Shown here: piece by piece, positions 35,950-43,703 of the stretch
Layout: the number at the start of each line of letters is the position of its first letter
Position numbering within the stretch: position 1 is the stretch's first letter
NCBI RefSeq assembly: GCF_000423905.1
Contig: NZ_AUIW01000004.1
Span: forward strand, 1-64,000
Reading direction: 5' to 3'
DNA length: 64,000 nt
DNA from: Thermus antranikianii DSM 12462
GTDB taxonomy: Bacteria > Deinococcota > Deinococci > Deinococcales > Thermaceae
Notes under the pieces: model-generated
What the model was told of the DNA's origin: nothing
The model's database searches: none
What the model saw: the letters and a program-made list of their open reading frames with translations, nothing else
Made by a program: the position numbers and the translations under genes

Positions 35950-37115
35950 AGAACACCTCCAAGAAGGCCCAGGATGATCCAGTGGCCCCGGAAAGCCACC
36001 GCCTTGGGTAAGGAGGCCGCCCGGGCATCGGCCAAGGCCACGAGCCTCAGGCCCGGCACCTGGGCCTCCACTGCCTCCCAAAGGACAATCCCCGGGGAGA
36101 GGGCGAAAAGGGAAAGCTCCGGCTGCCGGGCGAGGAGAAGGGCGAAGCTCCCGGTGGGCAGGTGGGGAACAGGAAGGCCAGAAGCCCGGTCGTACAGGTT
36201 CCCCACCACCCGGGCCTTGGCCTCGGGATCGTCCACCGCAAGGTCGTAGAGGTTTCCCTGGAAGGCGTTTTTCTCTACCCAAGCCGAGTTCCCTCCCCGC
36301 TCCCGGGTGATGCGCAAGGCAGTGCCGTTTTCCCGGAAGCCGTTGCCCCCCACCCTCACCCCCTGGGCGTCCATGAGGACCAGGCCCAGGGTGTTTTCCA
36401 CAAAGAGGTTTTCCCGAACCTCCGTTCCCCGCTCCTCCTGGACCAGAAGCCCGTAGCCCACCGGGCTTTTGTGCCCGTAAAGCCGGTTTTCCCGCACCAG
36501 GTTCTGCGCCCCATGCATCACCGCATTGCCCACGCCGTTATTCCGGGACAGGTTGCCCTCTATGCCCACCTGCCAGGAGAACATCACGTGGAAACCATAG
36601 CGGCCGTTTCTCTCCAGAAGATTGCCCCTAATCCCCATCCCCGGGCTGTACTCCACGTAGATCCCATCCATGAAGCCCTGGAGATGGCTTCCCTCCACCC
36701 GGGCCTTGGGGCTGGAGTAGACCAAAACCCCCGGGGAACCCCCGAGGCCCCGGGCCTTAAGCCCCCGGATGGTGGCCCCCGGGGAATCCTCCACCCGCAC
36801 CGCAGCGGGGGCCTCCTCCACCCTCACATCCTCCAGCAGGCATCCCTCGCACCCCGAGAGGTAAATGGCGGCGTCCGGCCCAAAGAAATCCCCCTCGGGC
36901 CCCGCCCCCACCACCCTTAGCCCTCGCACCTTGATCCCGGGGGCGAGGAGGCTCAGGGCATGCCCCTTGTTCCCCCGCAGGACTGCTCCCTGCCCCTCCA
37001 CCACCAGGTTTGGGGTGGAAAGCACCAATGGACCCCTTACCTCCCCTTCCAGGCGAAGCACCGGAGCAGCCAGCCCTGGAAGGGCCAGGAAGCCCAGGAT
37101 AAGAACGGGCCGCAT
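35928..37115 (-). CDS. nosD: NosD-like periplasmic copper-cluster assembly protein
   Basis: This 395-residue protein has a signal peptide (RPVLILGFLALPGLAAP, residues 2-18), then a right-handed parallel beta-helix (PbH1 repeats) through about residue 330, including VEYSPGMGIRGNLLERN and GNLSRNNGVGNAVMHGAQN, and a C-terminal helix HWIILGLLGGVLWWW ending in RRT. This is the architecture of NosD, which with NosF and NosY builds the CuZ centre of nitrous oxide reductase. ATG 37115 has TACCCT 7 bases upstream. It is the first gene of the minus-strand operon. Confidence 0.85.
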   Translation of the reverse strand: MRPVLILGFLALPGLAAPVLRLEGEVRGPLVLSTPNLVVEGQGAVLRGNKGHALSLLAPGIKVRGLRVVGAGPEGDFFGPDAAIYLSGCEGCLLEDVRVEEAPAAVRVEDSPGATIRGLKARGLGGSPGVLVYSSPKARVEGSHLQGFMDGIYVEYSPGMGIRGNLLERNGRYGFHVMFSWQVGIEGNLSRNNGVGNAVMHGAQNLVRENRLYGHKSPVGYGLLVQEERGTEVRENLFVENTLGLVLMDAQGVRVGGNGFRENGTALRITRERGGNSAWVEKNAFQGNLYDLAVDDPEAKARVVGNLYDRASGLPVPHLPTGSFALLLARQPELSLFALSPGIVLWEAVEAQVPGLRLVALADARAASLPKAVAFRGHWIILGLLGGVLWWWRRT

Positions 37116-37149
37116 CGCCCCTAGGGTAGAAGGGAAGGGCGGGACATCC

Positions 37150-37173
37150 GTACTCCTCACCCCTGGGGAGTAC
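37150..37173. promoter_or_regulatory. 24-bp inverted repeat between nosD and the PCu(A)C gene
   Basis: GTACTCC (37150-37156) and GGAGTAC (37167-37173) are perfect inverted repeats separated by 10 bases rich in C and G. The element lies between two divergent copper-related transcription units, 34 bases from the nosD start and 32 from the PCu(A)C start. G/C tracts flanked by TAC/GTA are typical of CsoR-class operators. Regulator identity is inferred. Confidence 0.55.
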
Positions 37174-37205
37174 ATATGTCCTTCCCCTCCTGGTAGCCTG
37201 GAGGG

Positions 37206-37619
37206 GTGAGGTGGCTTTTCCTGTTGCTGGGAAGCGTGGCCTTGGCCCAGGCTGTGGCCACCCCGGGCTGGGTCCGCCTGGTGCCCCCGGTGGTGAAGGA
37301 CACCGCCGCCTACCTGACCCTGGAAAACCGGGGCAAGCTTCCCTTGCGCCTGGTGGGAGCTGAAACGGACGTGGCCGAGCGGGTTTCCTTCCACCAGGAC
37401 CACCGGGAACACCGAGGAGGCCAGGTGGTCCTGGGCATGCGTCCCCTTCCCTACCTGGATATTCCCCCGGGAGGCCGGGTGGAGTTCCGCCCCGGTAAGT
37501 ACCACCTCATGCTGGAAGGGCTTAAGCGCCCCCTGAAAGCAGGGGAGAAGGTGGCTTTGGTCCTGAGGTTCCAAGACGGCAGCAGGCTCAAGGTGATCCT
37601 GCCGGTGGAGATGCGATGA
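37206..37619 (+). CDS. PCu(A)C copper chaperone
   Basis: This 137-residue exported protein has a signal peptide (RWLFLLLGSVALAQA) and the PCu(A)C fold with copper(I) ligands in HQDHREH, GMRPL and KYHLMLEG, matching the H...M...HxM pattern. In T. thermophilus the homologue loads copper into the CuA site of an oxidase. GTG 37206 lies 6 bases after TAGCCT, fitting a leaderless transcript. It overlaps the Sco gene by 4 bases and diverges from nosD. Confidence 0.92.
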   Translation: MRWLFLLLGSVALAQAVATPGWVRLVPPVVKDTAAYLTLENRGKLPLRLVGAETDVAERVSFHQDHREHRGGQVVLGMRPLPYLDIPPGGRVEFRPGKYHLMLEGLKRPLKAGEKVALVLRFQDGSRLKVILPVEMR

Positions 37620-38206
37620 AAGGGAAACTCCTCTTGCCCGTACTCCTGGTCCTCGCCCTGGTGGGGGTGGCCTACCTCCTCCTGCCCAAGGGCCCCCATG
37701 CCTTCTACGGCACCCGGCTTCTGAATCCCAAGCCCGTGGACTTCACCCTCGAGGGGCCCCAGGGCCCGGTACAGCTTTCCCAGCTTAAGGACAAGCTGGT
37801 CCTCATCTTCTTCGGCTTCGTCCACTGCCCCGACGTATGCCCCACCACCATGCTGGCCCTGAAGCGGGCCTACGAGAAGCTCTCCCCCAAGGAGCAGGAA
37901 AGGGTGCAGGTAATCTTCATCAGCGTGGACCCCGAGCGGGATACCCCACAGATCTCTGACCAGTACGCCAAGGGCTTCCACCCCAGCTTCCTGGGCCTCA
38001 CGGGAAGCCCGGAAACCATCCAGGAGGTGGCCCGGACCTTCGGGGTTTACTACCAGAAGACCCAGTACCGGGGCCCTGGGGAGTACCTGGTGGACCACAC
38101 CGCCACCACCTTCGTGGTGAAGGAGGGCAACCTGGTCCTCCTCTTCAGCCCGGACAAGGTGGAGGAAACGGAGAAAGTGGTAGGAGACCTCAGGGCCTTG
38201 CTGTAA
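37616..38206 (+). CDS. SCO1/SenC-family copper chaperone / thiol reductase
   Basis: This 196-residue protein is anchored by an N-terminal helix (about 5-22) and has a thioredoxin-like periplasmic domain with FVHCPDVCPT (CxxxC, near residue 73-77) and the copper-ligand His in VDHTATTFVV. Sco proteins reduce the CuA cysteines and/or insert copper in oxidase subunit II. With PCu(A)C directly upstream, CuA maturation of a terminal oxidase is the likely job. The next gene starts 3 bases after the stop. Confidence 0.95.
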   Translation: MKGKLLLPVLLVLALVGVAYLLLPKGPHAFYGTRLLNPKPVDFTLEGPQGPVQLSQLKDKLVLIFFGFVHCPDVCPTTMLALKRAYEKLSPKEQERVQVIFISVDPERDTPQISDQYAKGFHPSFLGLTGSPETIQEVARTFGVYYQKTQYRGPGEYLVDHTATTFVVKEGNLVLLFSPDKVEETEKVVGDLRALL

Positions 38207-38209
38207 AGT

Positions 38210-38551
38210 ATGGAGGACTTCCTCAGGGATTTGTTGCAAAGGGTTTCGGAAAAGATCCGTTCCGCCACCGCAGGGGCGGAAAAGCGTCTTTGGAAGCTGA
38301 AGGAGAAGCTAGACCAGGATAAGGACGGCAAACCCGACCTGGTGGAAAAGGCTCTTCAGGAGGCTAAGAAAGCCCTCGAGGAGGCCAAGGCCCGCCTGGC
38401 GGAGCTGGACCAGGACAAAAACGGCATCCCCGACAAGCTGAAAGAGCTTTCGGAAAAAGCGGCCCAGGCCGCCAAAGCTGCCAAGGCCAAGGCAGAGGAA
38501 GCCGCCCGCCTCCTAAAGGAACGCCTGGGCAAGCGGGGCTCCCAAGCCTAA
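38210..38551 (+). CDS. Helical protein with two DxDxDG-type calcium loops
   Basis: This 113-residue, highly charged, Ala/Lys/Glu-rich protein has no signal peptide. Two loops read LDQDKDGKPDLVE (about 34-46) and LDQDKNGIPDKLK (about 66-78), fitting the DxDxDGxxD/E pattern of EF-hand, dockerin and thrombospondin type 3 repeats, each followed by a long helix. Ca2+ binding is likely. I know no named family for the whole. It starts 3 bases after sco and so may belong to that operon. Confidence 0.65.
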   Translation: MEDFLRDLLQRVSEKIRSATAGAEKRLWKLKEKLDQDKDGKPDLVEKALQEAKKALEEAKARLAELDQDKNGIPDKLKELSEKAAQAAKAAKAKAEEAARLLKERLGKRGSQA

Positions 38552-38559
38552 GGAAGGGA

Positions 38560-39357
38560 TCAGCCCAGGGCCACATCCAGGGCCATCATGAGGGCAAAGC
38601 CCGTCATCACCCCGAAGGTGGAGATGTCCCCGTTGCCCTCCGCCTGGCTTTCCGGGATGACCTCCTCCACGATCACGAAGACCATGGCCCCTGCCGCCAA
38701 GGCCATGAGGTAGGGCAACAGGTAGAGCATCTGCGTGACCAGAAGGGCTCCCAAAAGGGCTCCTAAGGGCTCCACGATGGCGGAGAGCTGCCCGTAAAAC
38801 CAGGCCTTACCCGCCCCAATTCCCGCCCGCCTTAGGGGCCAGGCCACCGCCAAGCCCTCGGGCATGTTTTGCAAGCCGATGCCCACCGCCAAGGCGATGG
38901 CCCCGCCCAGGGTGGCTGCCCCTGTGGGGTCAAGCCCCGCAGCCCCAAAGGCTACCCCCACCGCCAAGCCCTCGGGGAAGTTGTGAAGGGTGATGGCCAG
39001 GATCAGCAAGGTGGTGCGCCGCCACAGGGTGCGGACTCCTTCCTCCTGGGCTCCTGGATCCAGGTGAACATGGGGAAGAAACCGATCCATTAGGCGCAAA
39101 AGGGCTCCACCCAGGAGGAAGCCCACCACGGCAGGCACCCAGGGAACCCTACCCTGGGACGCAGCCATCTCCATGCCGGGAAGCAGGAGGGAGAAGACGC
39201 TGGCCGCCAGCATAACCCCCGCGGCAAAGCCCAGCATCCCATCCAGGAGCTTGCGGCTAGGCTCTTGCGCCAAGAACACGCTGGCCGCCCCCACGGCGGT
39301 GAGCCCCCAGGTGAAGAGCCCCCCTAAGAGGGCGTAGAGGAAAACCGGGGTTTCCAT
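38560..39357 (-). CDS. ZIP-family divalent metal transporter
   Basis: This 265-residue protein has about eight predicted helices with the ZIP metal site motifs HNFPEGLAVGVAFG (helix IV) and QNMPEGLAVAWPLRR (helix V), and an acidic E in VIVEEVIPESQ. The family imports Zn, Mn or Fe into the cytoplasm. The candidate DtxR/MntR-type operator at 39368-39383 overlaps its -10 box (TAAACT, 8 bases from ATG 39357). It is convergent with the calcium-loop gene, 8 bases between stops. Confidence 0.9.
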   Translation of the reverse strand: METPVFLYALLGGLFTWGLTAVGAASVFLAQEPSRKLLDGMLGFAAGVMLAASVFSLLLPGMEMAASQGRVPWVPAVVGFLLGGALLRLMDRFLPHVHLDPGAQEEGVRTLWRRTTLLILAITLHNFPEGLAVGVAFGAAGLDPTGAATLGGAIALAVGIGLQNMPEGLAVAWPLRRAGIGAGKAWFYGQLSAIVEPLGALLGALLVTQMLYLLPYLMALAAGAMVFVIVEEVIPESQAEGNGDISTFGVMTGFALMMALDVALG

Positions 39358-39367
39358 ACCCCTCTAG

Positions 39368-39383
39368 TTTAGGCATACCTAAA
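39368..39383 (-). promoter_or_regulatory. DtxR/MntR-like operator upstream of the ZIP gene
   Basis: TTTAGGCATACCTAAA is palindromic at 14 of 16 positions and closely resembles DtxR/IdeR/MntR-class operators (TTAGGNNNNCCTAA core). It overlaps the TAAACT -10 box of the ZIP transporter gene, so metal-dependent repression is inferred. Confidence 0.6.
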
Positions 39384-39423
39384 ACCGAAGGCAAGCCCGG
39401 GTTGGAGTATCCTGAGGTAAGGT

Positions 39424-40488
39424 ATGCTGGATAAGCTCGCGCGCCTAGAAGAGGAACACCGGGAGCTGGAAGCGCTCCTTGCCGACCCCGAGGTCCTCAA
39501 GGACCCGAAGCGCTACCAGGCCCTCTCCCGGCGCTACGCGGAGATGGGGGAGGTGATCGCCCTCATCCGGGAGTATCGGAAGGTCCTCGAGGACCTAGAA
39601 GGAGTGGAGAGCCTCCTCGAGGACCCCGAGCTCAAGGAGGCGGCCAAGGCGGAGAAGGAAGCCCTCCTTTCCCGGAAGGCGGAGCTGGAAAAGGCCTTGG
39701 AGCGTCACCTCCTGCCTAAGGACCCCATGGACGAGCGGGACGCCATCGTGGAGATCCGCGCGGGAGCGGGGGGCGAGGAGGCTGCCCTTTTCGCCCGAGA
39801 CCTCCTGGAGATGTACCTGCGCTTCGCCGAAGAGATGGGTTTTGAGACCGAGATCCTGGACTCCCACCCCACGGACCTGGGAGGCTTCTCCAAGGTGGTC
39901 TTCGAGGTGCAGGGGCCTGGGGCCTACGGCACCTTCAAGTACGAAAGCGGGGTCCACCGGGTGCAGCGGGTACCGGTCACGGAAACCCAGGGGCGGATCC
40001 ACACCTCCACGGCCACGGTGGCGGTGCTGCCCAAGGCGGAGGAGTCCGACTTCCAGCTCAACATGGACGAGATCCGCATCGACGTCATGCGGGCCTCTGG
40101 GCCTGGGGGCCAGGGGGTGAACACCACGGACAGCGCGGTGCGGGTGGTGCACCTGCCCACAGGGATCATGGTCACCTGCCAGGACTCCCGCAGCCAGATC
40201 CGAAACCGGGAAAAGGCCCTGATGATCCTAAGAAGCCGCCTTCTGGAGATGAAGCGGGCCGAGGAGGCGGAGAAGCTTCGAAAAACCCGCCTGGCCCAGA
40301 TCGGCACCGGGGAGCGTTCGGAGAAGATCCGCACCTACAACTTCCCCCAGTCCCGGGTCACGGACCACCGCATCGGCTTCACCACCCACGACCTCGAGGG
40401 CATCCTCTCGGGGCACCTCCAGCCCCTCTTGGAAGCCCTCAAGCGGGCCGATCAGGAACGGCAGCTGGAGGCCTTGACGGAAACGTGA
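39424..40488 (+). CDS. prfA: Peptide chain release factor 1
   Basis: The 354-residue protein has the codon-recognition PVT motif ([16 protein letters not shown], near 186) specific for UAA/UAG, and the GGQ motif [16 protein letters not shown] near residue 225-240 that triggers peptidyl-tRNA hydrolysis. Length is typical of RF1. GAGGTAAG lies just upstream of ATG 39424. The nudix gene begins at the stop codon (TGATG overlap). Confidence 0.97.
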   Translation: MLDKLARLEEEHRELEALLADPEVLKDPKRYQALSRRYAEMGEVIALIREYRKVLEDLEGVESLLEDPELKEAAKAEKEALLSRKAELEKALERHLLPKDPMDERDAIVEIRAGAGGEEAALFARDLLEMYLRFAEEMGFETEILDSHPTDLGGFSKVVFEVQGPGAYGTFKYESGVHRVQRVPVTETQGRIHTSTATVAVLPKAEESDFQLNMDEIRIDVMRASGPGGQGVNTTDSAVRVVHLPTGIMVTCQDSRSQIRNREKALMILRSRLLEMKRAEEAEKLRKTRLAQIGTGERSEKIRTYNFPQSRVTDHRIGFTTHDLEGILSGHLQPLLEALKRADQERQLEALTET

Positions 40489-40955
40489 TGCGCCGCGAGA
40501 TCCTGGTGGTGGCGGCCATCCTGTTGGACCGCCAAGGCCGGGTCCTTCTGGTGGGGAACGACTGGGGCAGGCGGGGCATGGTGCGCTACACCCTTCCTGG
40601 GGGCACCGTGGAACCTGGGGAAACCGTTCTGGAAGCCCTGGTGCGGGAGGTGCGGGAGGAAACCGGCCTGAAGGTAAAGGCCATCGAGCACCTGGCCTAT
40701 GCCATCCAGGTGGAGGACCGTCGCAAGAACGAGCGCACCCTGGCCATGGCCTTTAGGGCCAGCTACGAGGGGCTTTTGAACCCCAGGGACCCCGACGGCC
40801 ACATCGTGGAAGCCCGCTTCTTCACCCCGGAGGAGGTGGCGGTCAAACTTTCCGGCCACCGTCCCCTCCTGGAACCCCTGCTGGACTACCTTGGGGGGGA
40901 GCGGGGCCGGTTTTACGCCTACACCGGCTGGAGCCAACCGGGAACACGGGTCTAA
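40488..40955 (+). CDS. NUDIX hydrolase
   Basis: This 155-residue protein has a complete Nudix box from [19 protein letters not shown] to REETGL (about 36-60) in a [18 protein letters not shown] context. The substrate is unknown; the class removes nucleotide-diphosphate derivatives or oxidised nucleotides. It overlaps prfA by the TGATG junction (GTG 40485 would be one codon earlier). The hairpin repeat at 40961-40987 follows 5 bases after the stop. Confidence 0.88.
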   Translation: MRREILVVAAILLDRQGRVLLVGNDWGRRGMVRYTLPGGTVEPGETVLEALVREVREETGLKVKAIEHLAYAIQVEDRRKNERTLAMAFRASYEGLLNPRDPDGHIVEARFFTPEEVAVKLSGHRPLLEPLLDYLGGERGRFYAYTGWSQPGTRV

Positions 40956-40960
40956 CGCCA

Positions 40961-40987
40961 CCCCACCCTGGCCTCGCCGGGGCGGGG
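40961..40987 (+). repeat. Post-stop hairpin repeat, copy 2 (after the nudix gene)
   Basis: ccccaccctggc and gccggggcgggg pair at 11 of 12 positions (one of them G-U) around a CTC loop, with ggccccgg following. It is a diverged member of the family also found after groEL, the flavin oxidoreductase and the TPR/CPBP gene. Confidence 0.65.
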
Positions 40988-41055
40988 GCCCCGGCGGATC
41001 CTTCACCTAGGCCATCATGGACCAGGATGGAGCGGGAAAGGGTATAACCCCAGGA

Positions 41056-41745
41056 TTAAGGGCCCAGTTTCCGCTTCAGGTAGGCGGTGAGCTCCTCTAT
41101 GGCCTTCCTCAAGGCCCGCTGCTCCTCCGCCAGGGCCTCGAGGGGGTCCCTGGCTCCCTCCACTGCGGAAAGGGTCTTGAAGAGGAGGGTGGGGTTGCCG
41201 CACCGGGGGCAGACGAGGCCCGCGGGGCGGACCGAGGGAGCGTAGAAGACCCGGGTGCGGCACCGGGGGCATAGGAGGTACTTGACCCCCGAGGCCTCCC
41301 CCTTGCGCACCGCCTCCTCCAACTCCAGGGCCTCCTCCCGCGGGAAGCCCAAGAAGAAGTCCTCCCCCACTTGGACGGAAGCTGGGTCCTCTCGGGTGGG
41401 TTTCAGTTCCCCCTGCCTTCCCTCGGGGGTTTCCCAGGTAAACCCGTTCCAGCGAAAGTGGCGAAGGTGCTTATTCCCCTCCAGATCCTCAATCTCCACG
41501 ATGAGCTGCAGGACGGGATCCTTGGGATAGTAGTACAGGCGCACCGCCTGCACCCCGGAAAGGCTCTTGCTGCGGGGCAGGGTGTAGGCCAAAGGACCCT
41601 CCCCCTTGGCGGGGTAGCCCACCAAGCGCTCCAGGTCATAGAGGGTGAGGCCAGGGCGCTCCATATCTCCGAAGAGGAGGCTTTCCACGTAGCGGAAGGC
41701 AGCCGCCAGGTCGGAGCCTTGCCCCTGACCGAAGCCGGGGTTCAT
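41056..41745 (-). CDS. Zinc-ribbon hypothetical protein
   Basis: This 229-residue soluble protein has a four-cysteine zinc ribbon [29 protein letters not shown] (two CPRC knuckles, about 156-185) and a C-terminal helix with basic residues ([16 protein letters not shown]). The N-terminal 145 residues show no family I recognise ([21 protein letters not shown]). TAAACT lies 6 bases before ATG 41745, which indicates a leaderless transcript. The position between prfA-nudix and a divergent oxidoreductase gives no functional clue. Confidence 0.7.
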   Translation of the reverse strand: MNPGFGQGQGSDLAAAFRYVESLLFGDMERPGLTLYDLERLVGYPAKGEGPLAYTLPRSKSLSGVQAVRLYYYPKDPVLQLIVEIEDLEGNKHLRHFRWNGFTWETPEGRQGELKPTREDPASVQVGEDFFLGFPREEALELEEAVRKGEASGVKYLLCPRCRTRVFYAPSVRPAGLVCPRCGNPTLLFKTLSAVEGARDPLEALAEEQRALRKAIEELTAYLKRKLGP

Positions 41746-41839
41746 AAGACCAGTTTATCCCAAAAAACAGTACGGGGGAACCTGGCCCCCACGGGGCTGG
41801 TTCCTTTGCTTTCCTTCAAGGGCCCTCCATAATGGAGGT

Positions 41840-42889
41840 ATGGCCTTGCTCTTCACCCCCCTGGAACTCGGCGGCCTCCGGCTGAAAAACCGCCTGGCCA
41901 TGTCCCCCATGTGCCAGTACTCCGCCACCTTGGAAGGGGAGGTAACCGACTGGCACCTCCTCCACTACCCCACGCGGGCCCTCGGAGGCGTGGGGCTCAT
42001 CCTGGTGGAGGCCACCGCCGTGGAACCTTTGGGCCGTATCAGCCCCTATGACCTTGGCATCTGGTCGGAGGATCACCTTCCGGGCCTGAGGGAGCTAGCC
42101 CGGAGGATCCGGGAAGCAGGAGCGGTGCCGGGGATCCAGCTGGCCCACGCCGGGCGCAAGGCGGGGACCGCTAGGCCCTGGGAAGGAGGGAAGCCCTTGG
42201 GCTGGCGGGTGGTGGGGCCAAGCCCCATTCCTTTTGACGAGGGCTACCCCGTACCCGAACCCCTGGACGAAGCGGGGATGGAGCGCATCCTCCAGGCCTT
42301 CGTGGAAGGAGCCAGACGGGCCCTTAGGGCAGGCTTTCAGGTGATCGAGCTCCACATGGCCCATGGCTACCTCCTTTCCTCCTTCCTCTCCCCTCTCTCC
42401 AACCAGCGCACCGACGCCTACGGGGGAAGCCTGGAAAACCGCATGCGCTTTCCCCTTCAGGTGGCCCAGGCGGTGCGGGAGGTGGTGCCCAGGGAGCTTC
42501 CCCTTTTCGTGCGGATCTCCGCCACGGACTGGGGGGAAGGAGGATGGAGCCTCGAGGACACCCTGGCCTTCGCCCGGAGGCTTAAGGAGCTGGGGGTGGA
42601 CCTTTTGGACTGCTCTTCAGGCGGGGTGGTGCCCAGGGTGCGGATCCCCTTGGCCCCGGGCTTTCAGGTGCCCTTCGCCGACGCCGTGCGCAAGAGGGTG
42701 GGCCTGCGAACGGGAGCCGTGGGCCTCATCACCACCCCCGAACAGGCGGAAACCCTTTTGCAGGCGGGAAGCGCCGATCTGGTGCTTCTGGGCCGGGTTC
42801 TCCTCAGGGACCCCTACTTCCCCTTAAAGGCCGCCAAGGCCTTGGGCGTGGCCCCGGAGGTGCCCCCCCAGTACCAAAGGGGGTTTTAG
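41840..42889 (+). CDS. NADH:flavin oxidoreductase of the Old Yellow Enzyme family (YqjM/CrS type)
   Basis: The 349-residue TIM-barrel flavoenzyme has MSPMCQYSA (active-site Cys of the YqjM class), [10 protein letters not shown] (substrate-binding His), [23 protein letters not shown] (split: HMAHGYLL and [14 protein letters not shown] motifs) and GAVGLIT. Such enzymes reduce activated C=C bonds and, in T. scotoductus, were purified as a chromate reductase. CATAAT plus 6 bases precedes ATG 41840, and those six bases are also an SD (GGAGGT). A hairpin repeat follows the stop. Confidence 0.95.
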   Translation: MALLFTPLELGGLRLKNRLAMSPMCQYSATLEGEVTDWHLLHYPTRALGGVGLILVEATAVEPLGRISPYDLGIWSEDHLPGLRELARRIREAGAVPGIQLAHAGRKAGTARPWEGGKPLGWRVVGPSPIPFDEGYPVPEPLDEAGMERILQAFVEGARRALRAGFQVIELHMAHGYLLSSFLSPLSNQRTDAYGGSLENRMRFPLQVAQAVREVVPRELPLFVRISATDWGEGGWSLEDTLAFARRLKELGVDLLDCSSGGVVPRVRIPLAPGFQVPFADAVRKRVGLRTGAVGLITTPEQAETLLQAGSADLVLLGRVLLRDPYFPLKAAKALGVAPEVPPQYQRGF

Positions 42890-42894
42890 CGCTA

Positions 42895-42921
42895 CCCCAA
42901 CCTGGCCCTGCCAGGTTGGGG
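42895..42921 (+). repeat. Post-stop hairpin repeat, copy 3 (after the flavin oxidoreductase)
   Basis: ccccaacctggc, loop CCT, gccaggttgggg: the 12-pair stem is identical to the one after groEL, 5 bases after the stop codon, with attccgg following. Confidence 0.8.
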
Positions 42922-42931
42922 ATTCCGGCCA

Positions 42932-42965
42932 GTCCCTAACGCGGCAACCCAAACCGCTTAGGGAC
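42932..42965. terminator. Second hairpin between the flavin oxidoreductase and MNT genes
   Basis: gtccctaa-c-gcgg pairs with ccgc-ttagggac (12 pairs, one bulged C) around a 9-base loop. It sits between convergent genes, 8 bases from the inferred MNT stop. There is no T-run, so a terminator role is only suggested by position. Confidence 0.4.
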
Positions 42966-42973
42966 ACGGTGGG

Positions 42974-43289
42974 CTAGGGGAAAAGGGCGGGGTGAGGAAG
43001 GAGCCAGCGCACCTCCCGCCTCAGGGTTTCAGCAAAGCGGGGGCTCCTTTCGGGCAGGGCCTGCCTCGGCCAGGGTATAGACCAAGGCCTCCGCAGGCAC
43101 GGGAAGCTCCTCCAGGGGCAAGGTCAGGGCCCGTTGCCAGGAAGGAAGGGAAGAGGACTCCACCACCAAAAGGAGATCCAGGTCGCTTCCCACCCCGTAG
43201 TCGCCCCGGGCGTAGGAACCGAAGTAGCCCAGGGCCAGGAGGCCAGGGATGGGGTGGCGGACCATCCAGGCCTGAAGGGCACCCTCCAC
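42974..43289 (-). pseudogene. MNT nucleotidyltransferase, frameshifted
   Basis: The minimal nucleotidyltransferase motif is clear: GYFGSYARGDYGVGSDLDLLL fits GSx10DxD. The uninterrupted frame ends after VYTLAEAGPARKEPPLC at 43029. Shifting by one base near 43070 instead reads QALPERSPRFAETLRREV and RWLLPHPALFP to a stop at 42974, a normal-looking MNT C-terminus. The gene therefore carries a frameshift. MNT is the antitoxin of HEPN/MNT modules, and the HEPN partner upstream overlaps it. GTG 43289 is a guessed start; ATG 43265 is possible. Confidence 0.6.
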
Positions 43290-43299
43290 TTCCTCCCGG

Positions 43300-43675
43300 C
43301 TAGGCCATCTGAGCACGGCAGAATTCAAGGATTTCACGGGCATAGCGCACCGCCTCCTGGCTTTGCAAGGGGCCATAGTGCTCCGCAGAAGGCCCCTCGG
43401 GAAAAGCATCGGGGTATCGGGTGGGTATGTAGAGCCCATCCAGGTAGCGGGCCTTTTCCACCAGGTCTTGAGGAACCTCCAAGGGTAACTCCTTGAGAAG
43501 CCGGGACATGCCCCCAAGCCTCCTGGTCCAGGTGGAGGTGGAGGGCTTTTACCGCCTTCTCTGCGGCCTGCTGGGCGGCAAAACAGGCCCACTCGTGCCG
43601 GCCTGCCTTCCGGGCGATCTCAGCCATCTCCAGGTCCCTTTCCGCCTGGAGAAGCCAGTCCTTAGCCCGATTCAC
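43300..43675 (-). pseudogene. HEPN-domain protein, frameshifted
   Basis: One frame reads NRAKDWLLQAERDLEMAEIA, then HEWACFAAQQAAEKAVKAL to DQEAWGH, the N-terminal half of a HEPN domain. A second frame continues SRLLKELPLEVPQDLVEKA, DGLYIPTRYPDAFPEG and ILEFCRAQMA, the C-terminal half. They join at a run of five G (plus-strand C5 at 43511-43515), where losing one base would restore a single 125-residue protein. GTG 43675 has TAAACT 6 bases upstream. It forms a HEPN/MNT toxin-antitoxin-type pair with the gene downstream. Confidence 0.7.
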
Positions 43676-43703
43676 CCCTCCAGTTTACCGTAGACTGTTC
43701 CCC

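Noticed and set aside
35950-36282. N-terminal extension of the NosF-like ATPase
   Set aside because: It is a Pro/Gly/Arg-rich shadow of nosD; GTG 35949 has an excellent SD and gives a normal ATPase N-terminus.
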